A DNA stretch of 64,000 nt from JAVBQG01 sp031549185 (GTDB taxonomy: Bacteria > Synergistota > Synergistia > Synergistales > Synergistaceae), in contig JAVBQG010000018.1 of NCBI GenBank assembly GCA_031549185.1, positions 3,469 to 67,468 on the forward strand, written 5' to 3'. The notes beneath the pieces are model-generated. The model saw only the letters and a program-made list of their open reading frames with translations, was not told the DNA's origin and made no database searches. A program made the translations under genes and the position numbers. Shown one piece after another: positions 26,729-35,592 of this stretch. Within the stretch, counting starts at the first letter, position 1; each line of letters starts with the position of its first letter.

Positions 26729-26898
26729 ATTAGATAACGTTGATGAAGGTGCTCAAAGGGCATGTTTTGCCTGATGCCAAGTTGAAATCAAAGGCCCGAA
26801 GGGTGAAGCGTTAAAGCCCACCTGCAGAGTGGTTCGCTGCACTCGAAAACATCCTTTTGACTGCAACTTGGTATGAGGCGGCAGAGAAGCCTTGCACA
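26729..26898 (+). ncRNA. Structured RNA, unidentified: 6S-like rod or leader of the J-like gene
   Basis: About 170 bases with no ORF of their own can fold into a long rod. The segment 26769-26784 pairs with 26864-26879 over 16 positions with one G-U and one mismatch. The pairing continues inward (ATCAAAGG 26787-26794 with CCTTTTGACT 26853-26862). GTGC at 26749 pairs with GCAC at 26894 outside an internal bubble, and the apical part holds a further small hairpin. A competing hairpin, GGCAT (26759) with ATGCC (26774), would use part of the same arm. Length and rod shape resemble 6S RNA. There is no terminator before the next gene, so a regulatory leader is equally possible. I recognise no known riboswitch core. 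Confidence 0.45.
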
Positions 26899-26912
26899 GG
26901 GGGGGGATCGAG

Positions 26913-27506
26913 ATGGGTCGTTTTATCGATTATTACGCCATATTGAACCTTCCCGCTACGGCCTCGGCCGAGGAGATCGAAAAGGCCCTCGGCGCAGAGG
27001 GCGGGCGCCTGCGGGACAATGTCGGACTTTCGCCGGCAGACAGGGACGAGCGGCTGCGGTTTCTCTCGCGTGCGCGCACGGTCCTCTGTGATGAACAGAA
27101 CAGGATGATGTACGACATCATGGGGAAGGACGTCAGTGCGGATGAGAGCTGGGTCTCGCCGGAGAACCAGGCTGTCATGCCGGCGTCAGCGGCCTCGCCG
27201 ATTTCACCGGCGGCCTCCTCTTCTCCGGAAACTCCGACGATTCCCGCGGAGGCTCCAATGGTCCCAGCGAATGCCCCCGTGCCCGACCATCCGAAGACGC
27301 AACGCGAACTCGATGCCGAGATGGAGTTCAAACGACTCAGTATGGAGCTGCAGTTGAGGGCGGAGCGTTTGCAGGAGGGCAAGGGCGATGACAAGAACAA
27401 GCCTTTTTTTCGCACCCGCTTTGGACGTATCGTCATCTGGATTCTGGGTTTCACTGTCGTCTCCAGCATCATGTCCCTGATCGTCTCCCGTATGATGCTT
27501 CCCTGA
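26913..27506 (+). CDS. Membrane-anchored J-domain-like protein
   Basis: The first 70 or so residues resemble a J domain (IDYYAILNLPATASAEEIEKAL, then RFLSRARTVLCDEQNRMMYD). The HPD tripeptide needed to stimulate Hsp70 is absent; the loop reads LRDNVGLSPADRDE. A proline/alanine/serine-rich linker (about residues 85-125) and a charged helix follow, with one transmembrane segment near the C-terminus (FGRIVIWILGFTVVSSIMSL). It would be a tail-anchored cytoplasmic protein. The ATG at 26913 follows a G-rich ribosome binding site; TTG at 26892 is less likely. Function unknown; it cannot be a normal DnaJ cochaperone. Confidence 0.7.
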   Translation: MGRFIDYYAILNLPATASAEEIEKALGAEGGRLRDNVGLSPADRDERLRFLSRARTVLCDEQNRMMYDIMGKDVSADESWVSPENQAVMPASAASPISPAASSSPETPTIPAEAPMVPANAPVPDHPKTQRELDAEMEFKRLSMELQLRAERLQEGKGDDKNKPFFRTRFGRIVIWILGFTVVSSIMSLIVSRMMLP

Positions 27507-27520
27507 CCGTCGCTACGGCT

Positions 27521-28462
27521 CTAATCTCCGTTTCCTGCCCGACTGTTCTTGTACCAGGCGCACAACCCTTGTGCGTTCAGGTCGATCGTGGTTTTGAACA
27601 CCTTCCGCATCTCCTCCCGCGCAATCGGCCAGCCCTGACGTTCCCCCTCTTCTTCGAAGAGGGCGCCCAGCATCGCCAGCGTCCCCCCGTAATCCCCGTC
27701 GGCTCGTTCGACCGTTCTCACGTGATCGTCGATCAGCCTGCGCAGATCCGTCGCGGTCCGCGCGACGTCGCGTATTGCGCCGAAGTGTGTGAGGTACAGG
27801 GCCGAGGGGGCGAGCGCCACGATGCGATCGATCGAGCGACGCATCGCCTCAGGGTCGAATTGCACGGGGGAGGTCGTCGGGATGATGCCCTGCCCCTCGT
27901 TTACGTAGAGGCCGGAGTAGGTGACGCCGAACGCGTCGCCGGCGAAGACGGTATTTGTCTTTTTGTCGTAATACGCCATGTGATGTTTCGCGTGCCCCGG
28001 CGTCTCGAGGCAGGCGATCGCCCTGTCGCCGAGCGAGATTGTGTCCCCGTCGTCCGGGGTCAGCACGCGGGACTCCGGTATGGGGAGCAGTTCACCGTAC
28101 ATGCGCGACGCCTCCTCCGCGCCGTAGACCGCGCGAACGCTGGCGAGCAGTTTCGTCGGGTCGATCATGTGGCGGGCGCCGCGGGGGTGGACGACGAGCC
28201 GCGCATTCTCGAACGTGCGCATGAAGAGCCCCGCCCCTCCCGCGTGATCGAGATGTACGTGGGTGAGCAGGATGTAGTCGACGTTTTCGCGAGATACGCC
28301 GAGTTCCTTCAGCGCCTCGAGAGCGTACGGAAGCGCCTGATTGTTCGCCGTGTCGACGATCGCCGCCCTGCCGCCGTCCAGGACGATGTAGATCGAGACG
28401 ATGCCGTCCCGTTCGTAGTGGGCGTCTAACGCGTAGGTTCCGTTTTTGTAATCGTAAATCAT
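27521..28462 (-). CDS. Metallo-beta-lactamase-fold hydrolase, larger type
   Basis: A 313-residue MBL-fold protein. The metal ligands are in LLTHVHLDHAGG (about residues 71-82), CLETPGHAKHHM, FAGDAFGV and LTHFGAI. The start MIYDYKNGTYALDAHYERDGIVSIYIVLDG is typical of a group of glyoxalase II-like hydrolases with a C-terminal helical extension (residues 230-313). Substrate unknown. The ATG overlaps the rsmA stop in ATGA, so it is translated behind rsmA. Longer in-frame readings upstream only run through rsmA in another frame and were discarded. Confidence 0.85.
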   Translation of the reverse strand: MIYDYKNGTYALDAHYERDGIVSIYIVLDGGRAAIVDTANNQALPYALEALKELGVSRENVDYILLTHVHLDHAGGAGLFMRTFENARLVVHPRGARHMIDPTKLLASVRAVYGAEEASRMYGELLPIPESRVLTPDDGDTISLGDRAIACLETPGHAKHHMAYYDKKTNTVFAGDAFGVTYSGLYVNEGQGIIPTTSPVQFDPEAMRRSIDRIVALAPSALYLTHFGAIRDVARTATDLRRLIDDHVRTVERADGDYGGTLAMLGALFEEEGERQGWPIAREEMRKVFKTTIDLNAQGLCAWYKNSRAGNGD

Positions 28463-29319
28463 CCGATACACCGCCTCCCGAGCAGGTCGTTCAATACTCT
28501 GTCCCCATGCAGATCGAGCCATTTTTCGAGACTCAGCTCCTCCGGGCGCGAGAACGGGGGGAGCTGATGCGATGCCAGGACCTCCGTCGCGTCCATGCGC
28601 GGGATGCCAAGCGAGCCCCAATTGTTGATCAGTGTCTTGCGCCGCTGCGCGAACGAGCCGGAGAGAAGGCGGCGCCACGTTTTGTCGCGGGGCAGGTCGG
28701 CGCGCTCGCCGGAGAGCGCGATCTCCACGACCGCCGAGTCGACGCGGGGTATGGGCGAGAACGCCCCGCGGGGGACCTTGCGCGCCACCGCCACATGCCC
28801 CAGTGCGGCGAGCGTAATTCCGAGCGGATTTGCCTCGCGAGATTTTTCTCCGGCGGAGATCCTGTCGGCCGCCTCTTTCTGCACCATCAGCAGCATGTAT
28901 CGAAGACTCGAGCCCGAGAAGGTTTCGAGCAGCGTCCAGATCAGCGGCGTGGTGATGTGATAGGGGAGGTTCGCGATCGCGTGCGTCGGGGGGCGTTCGA
29001 GTTTCGCATAGTCGAACTGCACGGCGTCCCCCCAATGCAGCGCGAGGCGGCCGTCCTCGGAGGCGATGGCCTCCAGGGGGGGGCGAAGGCGCCTGTCCAG
29101 CTCGATCGCATCGAGATGCTCGCAGGGTGTTCCGAGGATGCCGCGCGTCAGGATGCCCTCACCCGGTCCGACTTCCAGCACCCTGTCTCCCTGGGCCAGC
29201 TTCGCCCGGTCGATCATCCACGTCACGACGGAGCCGTCTCGAAGAAAATTCTGTCCGATGTCCGTATTGTGTTTGAAAAAATCCTTCTTTTGCTGCTGTC
29301 GATGGTTTGAATTTGTCAT
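28459..29319 (-). CDS. rsmA: 16S rRNA dimethyladenosine transferase RsmA (KsgA)
   Basis: RsmA dimethylates the two adjacent adenines at the 3' end of 16S rRNA. The start has IGQNFLRDGSVV, motif I is VLEVGPGEGILTRGIL (about residues 47-62), motif IV is IANLPYHITTPLI (NLPY, about residue 117), and the C-terminal SFAQRRKTLIN is typical. Length is 286 aa. No ribosome binding site precedes the ATG, and a promoter sits so close that the mRNA may be leaderless. Transcribed with the MBL hydrolase. Confidence 0.96.
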   Translation of the reverse strand: MTNSNHRQQQKKDFFKHNTDIGQNFLRDGSVVTWMIDRAKLAQGDRVLEVGPGEGILTRGILGTPCEHLDAIELDRRLRPPLEAIASEDGRLALHWGDAVQFDYAKLERPPTHAIANLPYHITTPLIWTLLETFSGSSLRYMLLMVQKEAADRISAGEKSREANPLGITLAALGHVAVARKVPRGAFSPIPRVDSAVVEIALSGERADLPRDKTWRRLLSGSFAQRRKTLINNWGSLGIPRMDATEVLASHQLPPFSRPEELSLEKWLDLHGDRVLNDLLGRRCIG

Positions 29320-29325
29320 CGGGGT

Positions 29326-29354
29326 ATTGTAAACAACTTGGGGGAATTAAGCAA
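29326..29354 (-). promoter_or_regulatory. Promoter abutting the rsmA start codon
   Basis: On the minus strand TTGCTT (29354-29349), 17 bases, TACAAT (29331-29326). The -10 box ends six bases before the ATG at 29319, so transcription would begin at or next to the start codon. Confidence 0.6.
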
Positions 29355-29444
29355 ACGGTGAAAACGCAATACGGCGCGGACAACTGATGAAATGCCCGCG
29401 TCGTATTTCAAACCGCCGAGCAGGGGGCGCCTGCCGGAATAATT

Positions 29445-30182
29445 CTACTGTTTCGAGCCGGCGTTCATCGCCGCGATCTTCTCCTGCATCGCTCTGTCTC
29501 TCTTCGGGATCGATTTGAGTTTGATCGCCCCCACCTGGAAATCCGCCCCTTCTTTCGGGTAGGTCTCCATCTGATAGCCGATGTGCTTTTCGTCGAAGGG
29601 GTACACCCCGTCGCAGGCGAGTCTATCTGTGAGCGGGCCGAAGAGGTCCTTGAGACCGAACCAGGCCACGCCGGAGTCGAATTCAATGCTGTATCCGCCT
29701 TTGGGAACGGCGATCTCTCGGGTCTTTCCGCCGTGCACCATGGCGATGATCCTGCATGGATTCCCGAATTTGTCTTTATCTCGGCCTGTTAGCGTGACAA
29801 GCGTGTCGAAGTCCGGCGTATGCGTTGTGTCCACGACGAGGATTCCACCGATCGGGCCGGAGGTATTGTTTTCGACGATGGTTCCGTTTGCCGGCTTGGT
29901 CTCCATGGTGGGCAGTCCTCTATAGGCGATCGCGATTGCTTCCTGCATCTTATTCGCATCGTTCTTATTTTCCTTGATGATGCCGTTCAGCTTGGGGTAT
30001 GTGTTCTCCGAGAGCTGTCCGTTGAGCTGAACAACCCTCGCGAGGCCGGTCTTCGGGTTGGCCCTTGCGCTCTCGCGCTCCTCCTTCGGATCGAGCACAA
30101 AGGTCGTGAAGATCCACACAGCCCCAAGCCCGACGAGAATGACAGCGAAAAATATTCCCACGTATTTCATCACATCGCGCAC
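29445..30182 (-). CDS. Membrane-anchored exported protein of unknown function
   Basis: A 245-residue protein with one N-terminal transmembrane segment (MKYVGIFFAVILVGLGAVWIF, about residues 5-25) and a soluble remainder predicted outside the membrane. The body has a possible ligand-binding beta-rich region (GGILVVDTTHTPDFDTL, KGGYSIEFDSGVAWFGL) but no motif I recognise. Two cysteines (PCRII, RLACDGV) could form a disulfide. The start is a GTG eight bases after GAGGAGG; an ATG four codons later is an alternative. It is separated by about 125 bases from rsmA, which has its own promoter, so it is probably a lone gene. Confidence 0.65.
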   Translation of the reverse strand: MRDVMKYVGIFFAVILVGLGAVWIFTTFVLDPKEERESARANPKTGLARVVQLNGQLSENTYPKLNGIIKENKNDANKMQEAIAIAYRGLPTMETKPANGTIVENNTSGPIGGILVVDTTHTPDFDTLVTLTGRDKDKFGNPCRIIAMVHGGKTREIAVPKGGYSIEFDSGVAWFGLKDLFGPLTDRLACDGVYPFDEKHIGYQMETYPKEGADFQVGAIKLKSIPKRDRAMQEKIAAMNAGSKQ

Positions 30183-30342
30183 AATATCTTCCTCCTCAAA
30201 AAATGAGTCTGTATAAAATTATCGTGTGAACGTTATTTTATCATCAAAAAAACAATTGCACACTTCTCATATTATATTTTACCTATTTCTTCAACGCAAG
30301 GTGACATATTTGCAATTTATGGCAATTCTCAATCTTTCCCTG

Positions 30343-30372
30343 TTGACATACATTCTTGTAGGTATGTATAAT
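30343..30372 (+). promoter_or_regulatory. Promoter of the TetR-RND region
   Basis: TTGACA (30343-30348), an 18-base spacer, then consensus TATAAT (30367-30372). The spacer is occupied by the AcrR-like palindrome. Confidence 0.85.
30345..30368 (+). promoter_or_regulatory. AcrR-like operator overlapping the promoter
   Basis: A 24-bp imperfect palindrome with outer arms ACATAC (30346-30351) and GTATGT (30362-30367). From memory, E. coli AcrR binds a 24-bp palindrome beginning TACATACATT and ending ATGTATGTA. Left-arm ACATACATT is identical and right-arm GTATGTA agrees. Position between -35 and -10 implies autorepression by the TetR product. Confidence 0.75.
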
Positions 30373-30405
30373 TCCGATGTTTTCCACGATGAAGGAGGTG
30401 GGTGA

Positions 30406-31029
30406 ATGGCCCGCAGGACCAGGGAAGAAACGCTCGAAACGAGGGAGCGGCTCCTCGAGTCGGCATTCGACGTCATGAGCGAAAAGCCCTTTTCGTGCGT
30501 GACGATGAGCGAAATTGCCGAGCGCGTAGGCTTGTCGAAGGGCGCCGCGTATTGGCATTTCAAAAACAAGAACGATATTCTTATTCATCTCGTGCGGTTG
30601 CTCTGCACGGAGGTGGCGGACAGCCCCGGCATGGAGGGGGGCTTTTCGGACACGCTGGGAAAGATTCGGCTTTTTTACCGGAACCGCATGAAGAGGATTT
30701 CGCAGAACGAGCGCTTCGAAAAGATCAACGTGCTCTTTCAGCGCAAGCTGGAGTGGCCGAAGGAGGTGCACGACGAAGTATTTATTATCTTGCAGGATCG
30801 AATCGAGAACGAGCAGAGGATGACGGAGCGCCTTCTGGTCGAGGCGCAGGAGAAGGGGGAGCTTCGCCCCGACTTCTCGCCGCGGGAGATTTCGTCGCTG
30901 ATCGCCGCCATCTTTTTCGGGCTCTTCGTCCTTTTCGGCCCCAATCCGCTCTATCCGCGTGGCGAGCTCGACCTGACAAAGTACACGGATTTCATATTCG
31001 ACGCTTTTGACAAGGAACTCAGCATTTGA
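30406..31029 (+). CDS. TetR/AcrR family repressor of the efflux pump
   Basis: A 207-residue TetR-family regulator. The N-terminal helix-turn-helix (residues 10-55) contains IAERVGLSKGAAYWHFKNK, very close to the recognition region of E. coli AcrR, and the first residues (ARRTREETLETRERLL) also resemble AcrR. The C-terminal half would bind drugs or other ligands and dimerise; it is not conserved by eye. It is encoded just upstream of, and in the same direction as, the RND operon, with 149 bases between. That gap holds no strong promoter that I can define, so the pump genes may be read from the repressor promoter. Confidence 0.9.
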   Translation: MARRTREETLETRERLLESAFDVMSEKPFSCVTMSEIAERVGLSKGAAYWHFKNKNDILIHLVRLLCTEVADSPGMEGGFSDTLGKIRLFYRNRMKRISQNERFEKINVLFQRKLEWPKEVHDEVFIILQDRIENEQRMTERLLVEAQEKGELRPDFSPREISSLIAAIFFGLFVLFGPNPLYPRGELDLTKYTDFIFDAFDKELSI

Positions 31030-31178
31030 AGCGGAGCTGATTGCTCGCCAGAACCTGAAGGGTGAAGACCATGAGCCTTTATAAAATTCTGTATTCCCGC
31101 GTAGAATTTGCAACCCGAGCGATTTAATCAGCGCCTTCTTAATCAATCCAGACAAAAACAGAGAGGATGCCCGAATCA

Positions 31179-32447
31179 ATGACGACCCCTAAACAAAACA
31201 GGAAAATTGTACAGACCATCATCACAATCGTCGCAATTATCGCCCTGATTTTTATCGCCAAATGGTATTTTAGCGACCGACATGCAACGCAAGAGCCGGG
31301 CGCGATGAACGGCCACCAGCAACAGATTCCCTCCGTCGTGGCGGATATTGCCATGAAGGCCGATCTCGCGATTCCTCGCGAATATGTCGGGCGGGTTGAA
31401 TCCATTCAGACGGTCGACGTCAGGCCGCAAGTGGCGGGAGAGATCGCGCAGGTTCACTTCAAGGAGGGTTCCACCGTGAAGGCGGGACAGCTGCTCTTCA
31501 CCCTGGACAGCCAGCAGTTCCAGGCGACGGTCGCTCTGAGAAAGGCCGACTTGGCGAAGGCGGAGGCGAACTACGACCGGGCCGTCAAGTATTACGACCG
31601 GCTGAAGGCCGCCGACAAACGGAGCGTCTCGGCGTCGGATCTCGATATCGCCCAGAACGACGTATTGCAGAGCAGGGCCGCGATCGAACAGGCACGGGCC
31701 TCGCTGCGCCTCGCCCAGATCGACCTTGGGTACACGAAGATCGCCGCTCCGATCACCGGACAGATAGGCAAGGCCTCATTCACGAAGGGCAACTACGTCA
31801 CGCCCGCCGGAGGTTCGCTCGCCAGCATCGTGCAGATCGATCCGATTCGCGTCGCCTTCTCGCTGCCGGACAGGGATTATCTGGATCAGTTCAGCGCTTT
31901 CAAGGCATCCGGAAACTCGGTCTACAATGCGAGCCTCCGCCTCGCGGACGGCAAGCTCTATCCATTCAAGGGGACCCGGGATTTCGAGGACAACGCAATG
32001 GATGAGAAGACCGGCACGATTGCGGTTCGCATTCGTTTCAGGAACGACAAGGGCATACTCGTTCCCGGCGCGATGGTTCGCGTGGAGGCGAAGCCCGCGA
32101 AGGATCATGTCGCGATCGTGGTGCCGCAGGAGGCGATTCTTGCGGACAACCAAGGGGATTATGTCTACAGCATCGACGCCAACAATGTCGTACACCAGAG
32201 CTGGGTGACGCTCGGAGCCGAAATCGGCTCGATGCGGGAGGTCGCGAGCGGTCTTGAAGAAGGAACGAAGGTCGTCGTGCGTGGCCTGCAAAATGTCCGC
32301 CCCGAGGCGACGGTCAACCCGACGATGCAGCAGCAGGGCGGCGTAAAGACGCCGGCGGAGCTGGCCAAAGAATCGACGGAGGATATCAAGCCGCTCTCCG
32401 GGGACAAGGCGGCCCCAGCTGGAAATTCCTCCGCGGAAGGGAACTGA
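31179..32447 (+). CDS. RND efflux periplasmic adaptor subunit
   Basis: Membrane-fusion protein of the AcrA/MexA type (422 aa). The N-terminus has one transmembrane segment (TIITIVAIIALIFIAKWYF) and no lipobox cysteine, so it is anchored by a helix. A lipoyl half-motif GRVESIQTVDVRPQVAGEI precedes a long alpha-hairpin (about residues 100-155), then the second half-motif LAQIDLGYTKIAAPITGQIG and beta-barrel domains. The start at ATG 31179 is 12 bases after GAGAGG; ATG 31167 touches that site. The stop lies 6 bases before the pump gene. Confidence 0.94.
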   Translation: MTTPKQNRKIVQTIITIVAIIALIFIAKWYFSDRHATQEPGAMNGHQQQIPSVVADIAMKADLAIPREYVGRVESIQTVDVRPQVAGEIAQVHFKEGSTVKAGQLLFTLDSQQFQATVALRKADLAKAEANYDRAVKYYDRLKAADKRSVSASDLDIAQNDVLQSRAAIEQARASLRLAQIDLGYTKIAAPITGQIGKASFTKGNYVTPAGGSLASIVQIDPIRVAFSLPDRDYLDQFSAFKASGNSVYNASLRLADGKLYPFKGTRDFEDNAMDEKTGTIAVRIRFRNDKGILVPGAMVRVEAKPAKDHVAIVVPQEAILADNQGDYVYSIDANNVVHQSWVTLGAEIGSMREVASGLEEGTKVVVRGLQNVRPEATVNPTMQQQGGVKTPAELAKESTEDIKPLSGDKAAPAGNSSAEGN

Positions 32448-32453
32448 TAGACA

Positions 32454-35400
32454 ATGTTCTCGCGATTTTTTATAGAGCGCCCGCGATTCGCGGTGGTCAT
32501 CGCCTTCGTCCTGGTTTTGGCGGGGCTGATGGCCGCGATCAATCTGCCGATCAAACAGTATCCCGACGTGGCGCCGCCGCAAATCCAGGTGCATGCCAAT
32601 TACCCGGGCGCGGATGCAGAGACGCTCTCCAACACGGTGGCGGCTCCCTTGGAGGAAGCGATCAACGGCGTCGACGACATGATCTATATGAGCTCGACGT
32701 CGAACAACAACGGGGGCTATTCGCTGACGATCACGTTCAAGACAGGAACGAACAAGGACATGGCGCTCGTCAAGGTCCAGAACAGGGTGCAGCAGGCGGC
32801 TCCCCTGCTGCCGACCGAGGTGACGCAGCGCGGTGTGACCACGGAGGCGAGCTTCTCCGATACGCTCGGCTTCGTCGGCCTGATCTCTCCCGGCGGAACC
32901 AGGGACGAGCTCTTTCTGAACGACTATGTGAACAGCAATATCCTCAACGTTATGAAGCGCGTCCCCGGCATGGGCAACGTGCAGGTATTCGGCGCGAAGT
33001 ACAGCATTCGCGTGTGGCTCGATCCGGAGCGACTCGCCGCTTTCGGCCTCAGCACGACCGACGTGGCGACCGCCATCTCCAGCCAGAACAAGCAGGCGTC
33101 CATCGGCTCCATCGGCTCCAGCCCGGGCAACGAGAACAGTCCGCTGGTCTACTCACTCACGACGACCGGACGCTTGGGCAGCGTCAAGCAGTTCGAGAAC
33201 ATCATTCTGCGCACCACCGGGCAGGGGGGGCTCATCAAACTCAAGGACGTGGCGAAGATCGAGCTGGGCGCGGAGACGTACAACCTGAGGGCGAGCATCG
33301 GCGGCGTCCCGTCGGCGATGATGGCCCTCTCGCAGGCGGCCGGCTCCAACGCGATCGACGTCATGAACGCCACCAAGAAGACGATCGACGAGCTCTCCAA
33401 GAACCTGCCCTCCGACGTCGAGTTCACGATCGGCTACGACTCGACGGAATACGTACGGGAGACGATCCTCGAGATCGTGACGACGCTGGTGCTCACCTTC
33501 TTCCTCGTCGTCCTGGTCTGTTATGTCTTCCTCCAGGACTGGCGCGTCACGCTCGTTCCCGTCGCTGCCATTCCGATCTCGCTGATCGCGACGTTCATCG
33601 GGTTTGTTCTTCTTGGCTTCAGCGTCAACATCTTGACGCTCTTCGGGCTTGTCCTCGTCATCGGAACGGTCGTCGACGACGCGATCATCGTGGTCGAACG
33701 CGTGCTGTTCGTTATGGACAGAGACAAAGTCTCGGCGCACGACGCGACGATCCAGGCCATGAAGGACATCACGGGCCCGATGATCGCGACGACGCTGGTC
33801 TTCCTCGCGATCTTCGTCCCCGTCGCCTTCATGGGCGGCATGACCGGCGTTATTTATCGCCAGTTCGCAGTCACGGTATCGTTCTCCGTCGTCTTCTCGC
33901 TGATCGTAGCGCTCACGCTCTCTCCGGCGATGTGCTCCCACATGCTGGAGAACGTCAAACCCAAGACGCGGGGCCCGTTGGCGTGGTTCAACCAAATGGT
34001 GAACCGGAGTACCAGCGGGTATGTCGCTGGATCCATGTGGATCGCGCGCAGGATGGTCGTGACCGTCGGACTGTTCGCTCTCGTCGTGGCGGTGTCTTAT
34101 TTCATCGTCAGTGTGACGCCGACCTCCTTCATCCCGGACGAGGACCAGGGCGCGACCTTCGCATCCATCCAGCTTCCCGAGGGCGCTTCACAGGGGCGAA
34201 CGCACGCGGTCATGGAGAATTTCTCCGAACAGATCAAAAAGATTCCCGGCGTGAAATTCGTCATGACGATCGAAGGTTTCAGCATCCTGGGCGACCAGGG
34301 CGAGAACGTGGGGTCGATCATCATGCCACTCGAACACTGGGCGAACAGGAAGACCCCGGAGACGAGCCAGAGCAACATCGTAAACGAGGTTCGCAAGATT
34401 GCGGCCTCCATACCGGACGCCCAGATCAACGTCTTCACGCCGCCTCCCATCTCCGGGCTCGGGATCGCGGGTGGGCTCGACATTCGCCTTCAGTCGACGG
34501 TCGACAGCGATCCGGCGAGGCTGGCAGGCGTCATGTACAACTTCCTGGGGCAACTCAACCAATCGCCCGAGTTCATGTACGCGTTCAGTTCCTACACCGC
34601 GGACACGCCGCACCTCTATCTCGACATTGACAGGGATAAGGCGGAGATGCTGGGCGTCCCGATCGCGAACGTGTTTGGCACGCTTCAGACGTATTTTGGG
34701 ACGTCGTACGTCAACGACATCAACATCGGCACGCAGGTGAACAAGGTCATTCTCGAGTCCGAGTGGACGTACAGAAACAAGATCGACAACATCGGCAGCA
34801 TCCAGGTGGCGAGCTCGAACGGCGGTTTCGTCCCTCTGCAGAGTTTCGTGACGGTCAAAAAGAAGCTCGCGCCACGCGCGATCAGCCGTTACAATATGTA
34901 TCCCACAGCAGGGATCACGGCTGTTTCGAGGCCGGGCGTCACGTCGGGACAGGGCATGACCCGTGTCGCCGAGCTGGCGCAGAAGCTGCCGGAGGGCTAC
35001 AAGTTCGAATGGTCCGGCATGACGTACCAGGAGCAGGAAGCCAGCGGGCAGGTCGCCATCATCATCGGGATCGCCCTTATCTTCGGCTATCTCTTCCTGG
35101 TGGCGCAGTACGAGAGCTGGACCGTTCCCCTCGGCGTCATGCTCTCGCTGCCGGTCGCCCTTCTGGGCGCTCTGGTCGGCATCCTGGTCATGAAGATCTC
35201 GCTCTCGATCTACACGCAGCTCGGGATTCTCCTTTTGGTCGGTCTCTCGGCCAAGAACGCGATCCTCATCATCGAGTTCGCGAAGGAGCAGCACGAGGAT
35301 CACGGCCTGTCTATCCTCGACGCGGCTGCCGAGGCGGGCAGGGAGCGATTCCGTTCGGTCATGATGACGGCGCTTACCTGCGTCATCGGCGTCCTCCCGA

Positions 35401-35588
35401 TGCTCTTCGCCTCGGGCGCGGGCGCGGCGAGCCGCCTCCATGTCGGGACGACGATGTTCTTCGGCATGAGCATCGCGACGGGATTCGGTATATTCCTGAT
35501 CCCGGGTCTTTACGTCGTGTTGCAGACGTACCGGGAGAAGATCAAGGCTGTGATCAGCCGCATGTTTTCGTCGAAGCAGGAGGCATAG
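32454..35588 (+). CDS. RND efflux pump, AcrB/MexB (HAE1) type
   Basis: A 1044-residue hydrophobe/amphiphile efflux transporter. The first lines match AcrB: SRFFIERPRFA and the NLPIKQYPDVAPPQI that follows. The proton-relay aspartates are in VIGTVVDDAIIVVE (about residues 402-415) and the partner lysine in GLSAKNAILIIEFAKE (about residue 934). Twelve transmembrane helices and two large periplasmic loops fit the family. It forms a tripartite pump with the adaptor and outer-membrane factor encoded on either side, and presumably exports drugs or bile-type detergents. Confidence 0.97.
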   Translation: MFSRFFIERPRFAVVIAFVLVLAGLMAAINLPIKQYPDVAPPQIQVHANYPGADAETLSNTVAAPLEEAINGVDDMIYMSSTSNNNGGYSLTITFKTGTNKDMALVKVQNRVQQAAPLLPTEVTQRGVTTEASFSDTLGFVGLISPGGTRDELFLNDYVNSNILNVMKRVPGMGNVQVFGAKYSIRVWLDPERLAAFGLSTTDVATAISSQNKQASIGSIGSSPGNENSPLVYSLTTTGRLGSVKQFENIILRTTGQGGLIKLKDVAKIELGAETYNLRASIGGVPSAMMALSQAAGSNAIDVMNATKKTIDELSKNLPSDVEFTIGYDSTEYVRETILEIVTTLVLTFFLVVLVCYVFLQDWRVTLVPVAAIPISLIATFIGFVLLGFSVNILTLFGLVLVIGTVVDDAIIVVERVLFVMDRDKVSAHDATIQAMKDITGPMIATTLVFLAIFVPVAFMGGMTGVIYRQFAVTVSFSVVFSLIVALTLSPAMCSHMLENVKPKTRGPLAWFNQMVNRSTSGYVAGSMWIARRMVVTVGLFALVVAVSYFIVSVTPTSFIPDEDQGATFASIQLPEGASQGRTHAVMENFSEQIKKIPGVKFVMTIEGFSILGDQGENVGSIIMPLEHWANRKTPETSQSNIVNEVRKIAASIPDAQINVFTPPPISGLGIAGGLDIRLQSTVDSDPARLAGVMYNFLGQLNQSPEFMYAFSSYTADTPHLYLDIDRDKAEMLGVPIANVFGTLQTYFGTSYVNDINIGTQVNKVILESEWTYRNKIDNIGSIQVASSNGGFVPLQSFVTVKKKLAPRAISRYNMYPTAGITAVSRPGVTSGQGMTRVAELAQKLPEGYKFEWSGMTYQEQEASGQVAIIIGIALIFGYLFLVAQYESWTVPLGVMLSLPVALLGALVGILVMKISLSIYTQLGILLLVGLSAKNAILIIEFAKEQHEDHGLSILDAAAEAGRERFRSVMMTALTCVIGVLPMLFASGAGAASRLHVGTTMFFGMSIATGFGIFLIPGLYVVLQTYREKIKAVISRMFSSKQEA

Positions 35589-35592
35589 TGCG

